A program made the position numbers and the translations under genes. A stretch of 64,000 nucleotides of DNA from Dryomyza anilis (lineage: Eukaryota > Arthropoda > Insecta > Diptera > Dryomyzidae), in NCBI GenBank assembly GCA_951804985.1, contig OX638130.1:119735593-119799592 (forward strand), written 5' to 3'. The notes below the pieces were generated by a model. It was not told the origin of the DNA and made no database searches. It worked only from the letters and a program-made list of their open reading frames with translations. Of the stretch, positions 34,958 to 47,079 are shown piece by piece (position 1 is the first letter of the stretch; every line of letters starts with the position of its first letter).

Positions 34958-35612
34958 CCCAGCAGGAAATGGCCACATTGACGACAAGGTCATCAATGAT
35001 GAATTGAGGGCATAAGAAAATTTGTCATTGATGAATATATCAACAACAATTTCATAAATGACATTGCATTAAAGACGTCATACACCATATGTCTTATGTA
35101 CATATATCAATGACATTGCGAAAATCTGTCATTGATGAAATGTTATTGATGACGTCATTGATGAAAATTAACGTTCACGTCACATGCTCCTAAAGGTATG
35201 CAGCATTTATATGAAATGCAATGTGAAATGCATACAACATAAGTCTAGGGGCAGCATTTACGCGTAAAACTGAAAATTTGCGTTCGATGTCTCCCTGCCA
35301 TATAATTCATAAGCACATATTGAGGGACCAATTTTTATAAAAGCCAGATAATAAGCTGCAGTAATGATGATAGATGGCCTTTAGTGAAGTACGTTATTGA
35401 CATTAGCAAGTACACATTCCATTCCATTCCATGACAATCATTTCTGACATCATTGATGAATGACGTGCATGACATCGTTAATGCTAAATCATGCAGGAAT
35501 CTGTGGACATTTGTAAGAAAATGTCATCAATGTTTTGCAGGGCGAAAATGCTATCGGTTAACGATGTTTCTGACTTGATATAGGGGAATCATTGGTGATA
35601 TTTCCTGCTGGG
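34958..35612. mobile_element. 655-bp element with perfect 13-bp TIRs CCCAGCAGGAAAT
   Basis: Starts CCCAGCAGGAAAT and ends ATTTCCTGCTGGG. The interior is full of TCATTGATGA-type palindromes (acattgatgaa, catcattgatga). No target duplication is obvious (left flank ttagttt, right flank tacatta). No ORF; a non-autonomous DNA transposon of unassigned superfamily. Confidence 0.65.
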
Positions 35613-35769
35613 TACATTATAAGAATTTGAAAAAAGTGATATAATTGGTAATTATAATCGGTCTTAGAAGTGTTAGTTAAAAATACATTTTTTATAACTC
35701 ACAACTGTCATTTCGAAATTAAATAATTTCGTTGATTTATTTTATATGAAATCTTTTCCTTAAAAATTC

Positions 35770-37565
35770 AAATTTTCTCTAAAATTTCAAAATTTCAAAA
35801 TAAAAAAAATTCTAAATCAATTTTTCACTAAAAATACAAATTTTCACTTAATATTTCATTTTACACTAAAATTCAATTTTTCACAAAAAATTCAATTTTC
35901 ACTAAAAAAAAAAAACAATTGTTTACTATATATTTACCAAATATTCAATTTCTCCCTAAAAAATTAAATTTTTCACTATATATTCAATTTTTCACTAACA
36001 ATTCAATTTTTTAACTACAAAATAAAATGTTTCACTATATATTCAATTTTTCACTAAAAATTCAATTTTTCATTAATAATACAAATTTTCTATATAGTTA
36101 AATTTTTCACTAAAATTCAATTTTTCACTAAAAATTCAAATTTTCAGAAAAAAAAAACAATTTTTCACTAAAAATTCAATTTTTCACTAAAAATTCAATT
36201 TTTCACTAAAAATTCAATTTTTCACTAAAAATTCTATTTTTCACTAAAAATTCAATTTTTCACTAAAAATTCAATTTTTCACTAAAAATTCAATTTTTCA
36301 CTAAAAATTCAATTTTTCACTAAAAATTCAATTTTTCACTAAAAATTCAATTTTTCACTAAAAATTCAAATTTTCACTAAAAATTCAAATTTTCACTAAA
36401 AATTCAATTTTTCACTAAAAATTCAATTGTTCACTAAAAATTCAATTTTTCACTAAAAATTCAATTTTTCACTAAAAAATTCAATTTTTCACTAAAAATT
36501 CAATTTTTCACTAAAATTCAATTTTTCACTAAAAATTCAATTTTTCACTAGAAATTCAATTTTTTTCACTAAAAATTCAATTTTTCACTAAAAATTCAAT
36601 TTTTCACTAAAAATTCAATTTTTCACTAAAAATTCAATTTTTCACTAAAAATTCAATTTTTCACTAAAAATTCAATTTTTCACTAAAAATTCAATTTATC
36701 ACTAAAAATTCAATTTATCACTAAAAATTCAAATTTTCACTAAAAAATTCAATTTTTCACTAAAAATTCAACTTTTCACTATAAATGCAATTTTTCACTA
36801 AAAATTCAATTTTTCACTAGAAATTCAATTTTTTTCACTAAAAATTCAATTTTTCACTAAAAATTCAATTTTTCACTAAAAATTCAATTTTTCACTAAAA
36901 ATTCAATTTTTCACTAAAAATTCAATTTTTCACTAAAAATTCAATTTTTCACTAAAAATTCAATTTTTCACTAAAAATTCAATTTTTCACTAAAAATTCA
37001 ATTTTTCACTAAAAATTCAATTTTTCACTAAAAATTCAATTTTTCACTAAAAATTCAATTTTTCACTAAAAATTCAATTTTTCACTAAAAATTCAATTTT
37101 TCACTAAAAATTCAATTTTTCACTAACAATTCAATTTATCACTAAAAATTCAATTTTTCACTAAAAAATTCAATTTTTCACTAAAAATTCAATTTTTCAC
37201 TAACAGTTCAATTTATCACTAAAAATTCAATTTTTCACTAAAAAATTAAATTTTTCACTAAAAATTCAAATTTTCACTATAAATGCAATTTTTCACTAAA
37301 AATTCAATTTTTCATTTAAAATTCAATTTTTCACTAAAAATACAAATTTTCACTAAAAATTCAATTTTTCACTAAAACTTCAATTTTTCACTAGAAATTC
37401 AATTTTTCACTAAAAATTCAATTTTTCTCTAAAAATTCAAATTTTCGCAAAAAATTCAATTTCTACTAAGAATTCAATTTTTTACTAAAAAAATTCATTA
37501 TTCTTCAAAAATAATATTTTCAATAAAAATTAAATTTTCCGTAAAAATTCAATTTTCTCAAAAAA
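35770..37565 (+). repeat. 19-bp minisatellite TTTTTCACTAAAAATTCAA, array 1
   Basis: About 1.8 kb, roughly 90 copies, very homogeneous in the centre (36170-37150) and degenerate at both edges. A larger periodicity is visible: an island with 'cactagaaattcaatttttttcac' appears at about 36545 and again at about 36815. It lies in atk intron 1, plus orientation. Confidence 0.97.
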
Positions 37566-37792
37566 TGCAACTACAATTGTATTTTTATAAATTTATGTAT
37601 AATTTAAAAAGCTCATCATTCTGACAGCATCATCAGCTTGCCTTGGTACGAAAATTTTAAAACCTATATTTTGCTGTAATATTTTGTAAAAAAAAAAGAA
37701 ATAACTATAATTTATTAAAAGCTTCACTTCGCATATATGGTCTTCAGCCCAATCTACCTTTATCTCTAATTCTTTTTTACTCCTTTTTGCAG

Positions 37793-38055
37793 GACTTTTT
37801 CTCGAATGTCCTGGCACCACAGCGATGTCGCTGCGCAGCACCTTGGAACGCATTACGTCGCCCGTGCATTCATTATCAATTTATGATTTCGATCGTTCGG
37901 TCACGTCGCTATCGCAGGATGTCTTTCAGCCAGGTGTCAATATAAGACATTTGCAATTTTCGCATTCGCATCTGGAAACGCTAAAGGATAACAGTCTGAA
38001 GAATGTACGTGCAACGCTGGAATCCTTGAGCATTGTTAATGGAAAATTAACACAG
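37793..38055 (+). CDS. atk: artichoke, second visible coding exon
   Basis: Acceptor TTTTTGCAG, donor CAG|GTAAGT. Enters in phase 1 (completing a Gly codon) and leaves in phase 0, 87 full codons. It begins LFLECPGTT, completing the cysteine cap started in the previous exon. It continues through SLRSTLERI, SIYDFDRSVTSL and HLQFSHSHLETL, the divergent first leucine-rich repeats of Artichoke, and ends ESLSIVNGKLTQ. Confidence 0.93.
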
Positions 38056-38060
38056 GTAAG

Positions 38061-40640
38061 TGTTTGTGTGGGTGTGTGACGTACAGTTAGTTAGTGTGTA
38101 TGTCTATCTCTCTCTCTCCATATCTGTTATGGAAATGTCTGCTGTTGACGACGTGCTTTTCTCATAATGCTGATGATGATAATGTGTCGAACGAACGAAC
38201 AAACGAACGACGGTTGCCGGTCGGGACCACAGACGATACATTTTGCAGTTGTTGAAATATGAACGTGTAGAACGTGTGCATTTCGTACTGTACTGTACAC
38301 CATACGGCAGTCGTACAGAACCCGCATAGTACCCGAAACTCATACCGTTTTTTGGGCTACGGATGCGGGCGGATGCCTGGCTGTCTGCGCGTGTAACGCA
38401 GTGCAAAGAAACGTGCCGAACGTTATTATTATTATTTATAAATTCAACAAAATTCAGATGAAGCGTAACATTTGGGAACATTGAAATTATAAAGCGAGTA
38501 AATGTTTGCAGAAGCGCTCTGTTTAAGAGTTCTCTTTTGAAAAGATACGCAAATAAAAGCGGTTTTTAAATACAATTAGCAGCAGGCGAGCAATAAAAAA
38601 CACTTGTGCAAATAAAACGCTCTGAATGGCTCGACGGAGTCTCACAGTGATACAGAAAATAAAATAACCATTCCGAAAATAATGAGCCCCTTCTCATATG
38701 AGTCGTAACATTTGTTATATTAATTTTTCTAAAGCAAACATAAATTATTTTATTTGCCTAATAAATGCCAACTTCTTGATGGGTTTTTGTGCAAACCTGC
38801 TGCATGATTTTCATAATTTTTAACTCGCACATAAATTCTTAAACAGCACAAACGTGCCAAACGTCTTCCGCGCTACCCTCACACGATCTAATTATATCTC
38901 TTGAAACCACTTCAATGGCTTTCTAAGCCATTAACTTTCAACAACAATACGTAATCAACACAAACAGCATTCAACGCATTCACCAGGTTCCAATTTCAGC
39001 ATCATTCGACCGACCAACAAACAAACAAAAGGCTCATGTATTCCGACAAGTGCGCTACAAGCAGGCAGCCACCGCAACGAATCCTGCACAGAAAATTCAA
39101 AAAATTAAAAAAAAAATATTCTGCTCTATAAAATAATTTTCATCCGTACAACAGTACCACAACAATAACGGTAACACCAACAACGTACAAAAACAAAAAC
39201 ACATGTCGACGAAACAATAAAATGGCAGCGCATCGAGCAGCACTAAATCAAGTCCAATTACGCGAATTTCCAGTTCATTTCCTTTGCGAAATGGCGCTCT
39301 TTATAACGTCTACGAGTTCCTTCGACACTACAAAATGTTGTGTGGTTTGAAGGGTAACCAGCATTGTTTGTAGGGTAATTATTTTAAATAGTTAAAATTT
39401 TATAATGATTATTTTAATTTTATGAATTCTTCTTATGGGACCATATTCCACTAATATTGTTCAACGTTAACAGAAATGTCTAAAATAGATTTTCTAAAAA
39501 TTTTTCAATTGGATTTTTAAATTTTCAATCATAAGTTTAAAAAAATATTTTATATTCATTTTAAATTCATTATTCAAAATTCAGTACAAACAAATTTCGT
39601 TACAACTCTAGTAAAAATTGTTCAAGGGTCATGATCGGGTACTAATCATTCAATATTTTTGTTGTCAGAACCAGACCGGTTACATGAACAATATGATTAG
39701 GCGTGATCATGTCTGCACTAATAGTGGAAAGTAGATACTACTATGTATGGAAAATCAACATGCACAAAATTCAATTTCAGCAACTCCACCGATAGGAAAT
39801 TGATCTGCAAAACATTAACCCAGCGATGAATTGATTTATATTATTAACTTCTACATTAGTTCTAAGAAAAAGTCATATTTAGGTTAATTTTTCAACTACA
39901 TTTTTAAATTTAAAATCATATCGTAACTATTATGCCAAAGGGGCGAAGGTATAATTTTTGACATTTGCGTTTTTTTTACAGTTTTGAATGTAGTTTTTGC
40001 CTCAAGAATACTGTGCCCAAATCGTGTGTGGTTTTGTTGGATATTTCTAGCCACAAAATACATAACCAAAAGGGCGAATTCGAAAAATTGAAAATGTTGT
40101 CATAACAAAAGGGCGAATCTTTTCGTTTTTTTGCCATAACTATTTTATTGTATAGGAGAAAATAATTGTGTGAAAGCATTAATTGTTTGTTTTTAAAGCA
40201 CCTTTCGACCGTCATCATTATTTTAAAATATTTTTTTGAATTTTTATCATTTGCAAGAAAAATGTTTGACAAAATTAATTTAAATAATAACGCCAAATGA
40301 TAGGTGCTTTTAAATTAAGCAATTAATGCTTTCACATCACTATTTTATATTGCACCAATAAAAAGTTATAGCATAAAAAACAAAAATATTAACGTTTTCA
40401 TCAAGATATAGCCTCACAAAATCCGTATTTAGAATTCAGTAAGTTGTGCAAATCCAATGATATTTTATGTACGTTATAATAATTGCTGAATAAACCAAAA
40501 TAACTGAAAAAATGGAAAAACAAACTAAATTTTACTTATTTTTAAAGCACTTCAAACTTTAAAATTTGATTTCCCAACATTTTTAAAAATGTGAATTCGC
40601 CCCTTTAGCATGACAGTGACGATATGTCTACAAAAATCGA
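38061..40640. other. Intron 2, proximal part; no gene seen
   Basis: 38100-39320 has balanced composition with few repeats and could contain regulatory elements. 39340-40640 is AT-rich with no recognisable feature. Confidence 0.35.
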
Positions 40641-40650
40641 TATGCAACTT

Positions 40651-41015
40651 CCCAGTATGCCATTCGTTTCGATATCGTTACGAGATCAATTCGAAAAGAA
40701 GAAGCATTCATACGATATCAGACACTTTCTCGTAGCAATGTCGACCGTCCAATTGGATCTACATGGTAGGTAGATATCGATGCGTTCTGTACGAGTATTG
40801 CGATACGAGAAAATGTTCGAAAATCATTAATCTATTAATCAATTCGAAAAATATTGTGACATCGATATATGTTTGAATATCGTAACTTGTTAACGAATTC
40901 AAAAGTACGAGGTATTTTAAAAAATAAAATCGATAAAGCAACGAGTACGAACTTTGTTATCAAAGTTATACTAGAAACCGTCGACTCATTTTCGAGACAT
41001 GGAGCCTCACATCAC
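40651..41015. mobile_element. GATATCG-rich MITE family, copy
   Basis: Left end CCCAGTATGCCATTCG. The interior parallels 16240-16638, but the right terminal ACTGGG is lost. Confidence 0.5.
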
Positions 41016-41358
41016 TCAAAAGCCAGTACCTATACCAAATCAACCCCAAAAACTTTCAATCGCACCAAATTCACTTTGTACTAATGCCATCTGAATTTAG
41101 ATTTGAATGAAACAATTAAAATATGGTGAGTAAAAGGGTTAAACAAGGTAGACAGGGAAATATTCCGCAAATATAGGGAACGTATTTTAGTGCATATTAG
41201 TATTTTTTACCCAATGCAGTTAAAAGAAATTTAATGCATTCAAATTATGTATTGAAATTACATAAACAATTGCTTGTCAATTTTAACAAAAAGAAATATA
41301 AAAGTTATTCTACAAAAGAAAATTCCACACAATAAAAGCAGGAAATGCAAATAATTGG

Positions 41359-41366
41359 TATAAATA
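41359..41366 (+). promoter_or_regulatory. TATA box of nested gene A
   Basis: TATAAATA in 'ttggtataaatatg', 77 bp before the ATG. The same words occur upstream of gene B in inverted orientation. Confidence 0.65.
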
Positions 41367-41435
41367 TGAAATTTTTGGCAATAACCAGCATCAGTTCTGT
41401 CAGCACCGTAAACAGCACAACCTAAAGACTTTAAG

Positions 41436-42188
41436 ATGTACTGCAAGAAAATGAATTTGCCAGGTAAGTTCTTGATACAAAATTATTTATATGATTTAAT
41501 ATAATTCCTGATGTCCATAGTCGTCGTGTGCTACTGCATAGTATTAATGTTTGTCGTAACATCCGGCACAAAAATTAATCCGGACCCCACAACAACTGAA
41601 TCTACAACAAGCACCACTTCAACAACTACGAAGATACCACCAACACCGCCAATCAAATGCAACAACGCCAGTCGTCAGGTATGCGGACGCAATCGTAGCG
41701 GTAACTGTCGGCGGTTCCAAAATATTTGTCTGCTGCGACAGGCGAATTGTCCCGAAGGCAAGACACCCAATGGTTAGTTCAAATGATAAATTCATTTTTA
41801 ACTAAACTCTTCAATTAAACAATTATTAAAAAAACTAGTCTGGACCAATGTGGCCCTTGGCCAATGCAGAAATATACGCCTCGGTGCTACCGCTCGTTGT
41901 CAGGTCACTCCCGTCATCAAATGCCCGCGACAGCCTGTAAAATGTAATAAGGCTGGACCTAGGATCTGCGCCAGAAGCAAGGATCGTAAACAGTGCCAGT
42001 TGGTGGCCAACACATGCGAATTGAATAACTTGAATTGCCGTTCAAACCCCAGAGGAAGTAAGTGTTAATATTTGTAGGATTAAAGTGTTTTCGTACTTAT
42101 TTGGTTTTTAATTTTAGACTGGCTCAGAGCTAATGCGCGTCACTGCCAGAAGATGAGTCTTGGAGAGAAACCTACTGAGTGTACTTAA
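41436..42188 (+). CDS. Nested gene A: secreted two-unit Kazal-like cysteine-rich protein
   Basis: Four exons: 41436-41463, 41521-41772, 41839-42057, 42118-42188; all three introns are phase 1; 189 aa. Exon 1 plus the start of exon 2 give a signal peptide (MYCKKMNLPVVVCYCIVLMF). A Thr/Ser/Pro-rich linker follows, then two cysteine-rich units. Unit 1 has KC-x6-VC-GRNRSGN-C-RRFQNI-C-LLRQAN-C and a later C-x10-C. Unit 2 has ICARSKDRKQC, NTC, LNC, HC and EC. The VCG...F.N.C.L...NC spacing resembles the Kazal core, so a protease-inhibitor-like secreted protein is possible, but the fit is loose and the function is inferred only. Gene B is an inverted, convergent copy 2.4 kb away. Confidence 0.85.
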
Positions 42189-42264
42189 TATTTATAATAT
42201 TATTCAATTTTTTCAAATAAAATTAAATAAATAAAGAAAAACAACAACAAAACTCTTTCAATAA

Positions 42265-43995
42265 CATAATTTAATTTTTAATACAATTTTTCACTAAAAA
42301 ATTCAAACTTTCACTAAAATTTTAAATTTCACTGAATTCTATTTTTTTTTACTAAAAATTTACTTTTTCACTAAAAATTCAACTTTTCACTAAAAATTAA
42401 ATTTTTCAATAAAAATTCAATTTTTCACTAAAAATTAAATTTTTCACTAAAAATTCAATTTTTCACTAAAAATTCAAATTTTCACTAAAAATTAAATTTT
42501 TCAATAAAAATTCAATTTTTCACTAGAAATTCAATTTTTCATACATAATTCAATTTTTCACTAAAAATTCAATTTTTCAATAAAAATTCAATTTTTCAAT
42601 AAAAATTCAATTTTTCAATAAAAATTCAATTTTTCAATAAAAATTCAATTTTTCACTAAAAATTAAATGTTTCACTAAAAATCAAATTTTCACTAAAAAT
42701 TCAAATATTCACTAAAAATTAAATTTTTCAATAAAAATTCAATTTTTCACTAAAAATTCAATTTTTCACTAAAAATTCAATTTTTCACTAAAAATTCAAT
42801 TTTTCACTAAAAATTCAATTTTTCACTAAAAATTCAATTTTTCACTAAAAATTCAATTTTTCACTAAAAATTCAATTTTTCACTAAAAATTCAATTTTTC
42901 ACTAAAAATTCAATTTTTCACTAAAAATTCAATTTTTCACTAAAAATTCAATTTTTCACTAAAAATTCAATTTTTCACTAAAAATTCAATTTTTCACTAA
43001 AAATTCAACTTTTTACAAAAAAAAAAATCAAATTATTACTAAAAAATCAATTTTTCACTTAAAATTCAATTTTTGACTAAAAATTCAATTTTTCACTAAA
43101 AATTCAATTTTTCACTAAAAATTCAATTTTTAACTAAAAAAATTCAATTTTTCACTAAAAATTACATTTTTTAATAAAAATTCAATTTTTCACTAAAAAT
43201 TCAAATTTTCACTAAAAATTCAATTTTTCACTAAAAATTCAATTTTTCACTAAAAATTCAATTTTTCACTAAAAATTCAATTTTTCACTAAAAATTCAAT
43301 TTTTCACAAAAAATTCAATTTTTCAATAAAATATTCAATTTTCACTAAAAATTCAATTTTTCAATAAAAAATTCAATTTTCACTAAAAATTTAATTTTTC
43401 ACTAAAAATTCAATTTTTCACTAAAAATTCAATTTTTCACTAAAAAATTCAATTTTTCACTAAAAATTCAATTTTTCACTAAAAATTCAATTTTTCACTA
43501 AAAATTCAATTTTTCACTAAAAATTCAATTTTTCACTAAAATTTCAATTTTTCACTAAAAAATTAAATTTTTCACTCAAAATTCAAATTTTCACAAAAAA
43601 TCAAATTTTCACTAAAAATTCAATTTTTCACTAAAAATTCAAATGTTCACTAAAAAATAAAAATTTCACTAAAAATTCAATTTTTCACTAAAAAATCAAA
43701 TTTTCACTAAAAATTCAATTTTTCTCTAAAAAATTAAAATTTTCACTAAAAATTCAATTTTTCTCTAAAAAATTCAATTTTTCACTAAAAATTCAATTTT
43801 TCACTAAAAATTCAATTTTTCACTAAAAATTCAATTTTTCGCTAAAAATTCAATTTTTCACTAAAAATTCAATTTTTCACTAAAAAAAAATAAAATTTTC
43901 AATAAAAATTCAATTTTTCACTAAAAATTCAATTTTTCACAAAAAAAAAATCAAATTTTCACTAAAAATTCAATTTTTCACTAAAAATTCAATAC
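42265..43995 (+). repeat. 19-bp minisatellite TTTTTCACTAAAAATTCAA, array 2
   Basis: About 1.7 kb beginning about 75 bp after gene A's stop and filling most of the space between A and B. Variants with CAATAAAAATT cluster near 42585-42650. Same orientation as array 1. Confidence 0.97.
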
Positions 43996-44059
43996 CAAAA
44001 TTATGACAGAACTAAAAATGTGATTCTGTTCGTAGTTCAAATAGTTTCAAAATGTTTCA

Positions 44060-44383
44060 TTTCGTACCGTACAAACCATTTGACGATATTTTTTAAATTC
44101 GATAAAGTAATGATAAATTTAAGATATAAAACTCAAAGTATTCGAAAATTTAATTGCGTGTTCTTCATATTTTTTGTCAAAAAATAATAATTTCTGAACA
44201 AATAAGATTTGTTCATCGGAAATAAATCCATTTATGATATCATTTCGATAACTATAACGACAAAAACATCGATATCGTTGTAGACATGTTCGTTTTTATC
44301 AAAAACTTTGTCGTATCATTATAGATTATCGAAAACGACAAATTGAGTTTTGATATCGTAAAATTATCGTTTGGTTTGCTGGG
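44060..44383. repeat. GATATCG-rich sequence, probable MITE relative
   Basis: Dense GATATC and ACGATA words, right end 'tttgctggg'; left boundary unclear. Confidence 0.3.
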
Positions 44384-44626
44384 ATGTAAGAAAATTTAGT
44401 ATTGTTTATATCGTAATGAATATCGATATCGCAGTATCAACAATTTTTTCAAATATGATGATTATTTGGTAATATGTTGGTTTCAATTCCCATTTCCATT
44501 TTTTATCGAATATCATACCATATGTTAATGAGACAATTTTGTTGTTGTTTTTGTGTATTTATTTACTTATATTTAAAAATAAAGAATATTTTGTAATTGC
44601 ATATGATATAAAACATTTTATAATTA

Positions 44627-45354
44627 TTAAGTACACTCTGTAGGTTTCTCTCCGAGACTCATCTTCTGGCAGTGACGCTCATTAGCTCTGAGCCAATCTA
44701 AAATTCGAAAACCAAATAATTACGAAACCACTTTAATCCTACAAATATTAACACTTACTTCCTCTAGGTTTTGAACGGCAATTCAAATTATTGAATATGC
44801 ATCTGTTGGCCACCAACTGGCATTGCTTGCGATCCTTGCTTCTGGCGCATATTCTAGGTCCAGCCTTATTACATTTTACAGGCTGACGCGGACACACGGG
44901 AGTGGCCTGACAACGAGCGGTAGCATCGAGGCGTATAGTTCTGCATTGGGCAATGGCCACATTGGTCCAGACTAGTTTTATTTTATATAGAATTGTTAAA
45001 TTTAGGAGTTTAGTAAAAAATAAATTTATCATTTGCACAAACCATTAGGTGTCTTGCCTTCGGGACAATTCGCCTGTCGCAGCAGACAAATATTTAGGAA
45101 CCGCCGACAGTTACCGCTGCGATTGCGTCCGCATACCTGACGACTGGCGTTGTTGCATTTGATTGGCGGTGTTGGTGGTATCTTCCTGGCGTTTTTTGTA
45201 GATTCGGTTGTTGTCGTTTTTTTGCCGGATGCTATGACAAACATAAATACTATGCAGCAGCACACGACGACTATGGACATCAGCTAATATATTAAATCAT
45301 ATAAATAATTTTTACCAAGTACTTACCTGGCAAATTAATTTTCTTGCAGTACAT
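44627..45354 (-). CDS. Nested gene B: secreted two-unit Kazal-like cysteine-rich protein
   Basis: Minus-strand exons: 45354-45327, 45270-45043, 44971-44759, 44697-44627; all introns phase 1; 179 aa. Same architecture as gene A: signal peptide (MYCKKINLP, then VVVCCCIVFMFV), a shorter Thr-rich linker, then two cysteine-rich units that match gene A at nearly every residue (QVCGRNRSGNCRRF, RICARSKDRKQC). The alternative start MSIVVVCC lies in intron 1 and is discarded because the spliced start matches gene A. The TATA-containing promoter and 3' end are also duplicated, so the duplicated unit is about 0.95 kb. A and B point toward each other. Confidence 0.85.
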
Positions 45355-45424
45355 ATTAAAGTCTTTAGGTTGTGCTGTTTACGCTTTTGACAGAACACGA
45401 TGTTGGTTACTGCTAAAAATTGCA

Positions 45425-45432
45425 TATTTATA
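45425..45432 (-). promoter_or_regulatory. TATA box of nested gene B
   Basis: TATAAATA on the minus strand, 71 bp upstream of the ATG, in the same context (ttggtataaatatg) as gene A. Confidence 0.65.
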
Positions 45433-45689
45433 CCAATTATTTGCACTTCCTGCTCTTATTGTGTGGAATATTCTTTTATTTAAGAAATTTTTAATTTCTT
45501 ATATCTTTTTGGTAAAATTGGCAAGCAATTGTTTTCGTAATTCCAATTCATGACATGAATGCTATAAATTTTTTTAGTTGTATTTGGTAACAATGACTAA
45601 TATACACTTGTTTTAATAAATCATATGTTTTGTAGTCCGACTTTTGCCTCAATAAAGTATTTTATGTATTTTACATAATAATAATATTT

Positions 45690-45944
45690 GGACGCTGCAG
45701 TCTTATTAGCCGCGCTCACTCACCACTTTGGGCTGTGCGTATTATATTTGTACTCAAAGTGGTGGCACTACAGTTTAATGCCGAATCAGAACGGCGGGTG
45801 AGAGCTTTTCATAGACAATTTACTGCTGAGAGGTAGCGCAGTATAGACAAATGTTTCTATTAAAAGATGTTGTTAGTCCCAGTCCAGGTTTAAACCTGGG
45901 ACCTTTCGTTTCGCAGTACAACGTACTAATTTACCGACGCTAAT
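45690..45944 (-). mobile_element. tRNA-derived SINE, copy 4, diverged
   Basis: Minus-strand copy with degraded box A (gtaaattagtacg) and box B (ggtttaaacctgg). The body words 'ctctcacccgccgttc' and 'actttgagtac' are present. More mutated than the other copies, so older. Confidence 0.8.
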
Positions 45945-47075
45945 ATATTTTACATATTTTTCTCATATACATTTCAAGAATTGGCGGAATTTAACCCTAT
46001 CTGCCTTGTTTAACCATTTTACCCACAATATTCTAATTGCCCAGAAAATAATAAAATAAAAACCCACACTAAAGCGATTCCATCCAGCTTTTGATCGAAT
46101 TCCCATCGAATTTCATATACATTTTGTAAACAAACGTTTTTGAATTCGGTATGAATTCGTTTGGACATTGAATTTGAAATCGTTTGAACATTGAATTTGA
46201 AATCGTTTGTTTACAATATTTATATGAATTTCGATCAGAATGCGATCGAAAACCGGAACATGGTCCATTAATTCACATTAATTGGGAGAACTACCAAATA
46301 CAGACAAGCTATCGACGCTACAATTTATTTATTTTACCTTTAATTCACACGTCTAAGTTTCATTTTTCAGCAAAAATAGTGAATTCTAAAAAAAATCCAA
46401 TGGTACAAAATTCAATTATGGCTTATTAAAATTTTCCCATACTAAATAAATCTTTTGTTCTGGATCTCTATCTTTTTTCGATTTCTGTATCATTTGTAAA
46501 AAATATAATTTATATTTGGTAAATATATTGCCGATTTAAATCGAAAATAATAAATAATAATACCAAACCATGGAATCACCCATTGTGGATTATAAGCACT
46601 AACAAATAAATATATGGTCAATATTTGTTTTATTTCAACGAATGTATGATTTTTATGGTTCGTATTAGAGATGGGTACGTGCCTGTTCTTGGTGACACGG
46701 ACACTCACGGCACGACGATAGGTGACACGACCGAGCACGAGCCCGACTAAATTTCCAGTAGCACGATAAAACGTGGTATACAAAAATACACGAAAAATGT
46801 GTGAAATGTGAAAAATAATATAATAATTAATTCACAAATTAACTTTGATACTGTTTAATTCTCTAAAATCCATAAGTAAAACTAAAGCAACAGATTTTTA
46901 TGACACAGTTAACATACTACGAAATTTTTATTTTATAATGCTGGAAGAAAAAATATACCTATCCGTAATTTCCGAATTTTAAAATCAAACTGGAATAGAT
47001 ATGCGTGAATTTTGTAAAGCCAATTTGGGTTTTTGTGAAAATTTGAATTTTTAGTATACATTTTTTTTTTTTTAG
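45945..47075. other. AT-rich spacer with one short interspersed repeat
   Basis: 46660-46830 (GC-richer 'gacacg' words, then 'acgataaaacgtgg.ata.aaaatacacg') resembles 59480-59640. No gene seen. Confidence 0.35.
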
Positions 47076-47079
47076 TGAA

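Larger units (their letters stand above)
32053..37792 (+). other. atk: atk intron 1
   Basis: Donor GTAAGT at 32053, acceptor TTTTTGCAG ending at 37792, 5.74 kb. It contains only repeats: two tandem duplications, a GATATCG MITE, a second type of SINE, a 655-bp TIR element and a 1.8 kb minisatellite that ends about 230 bp before the acceptor. Confidence 0.85.

Noticed and set aside
35770..37565. CRISPR array, because of regularly repeated short units
   Set aside because: There are no unique spacers; it is a continuous 19-bp tandem minisatellite in a eukaryotic intron.
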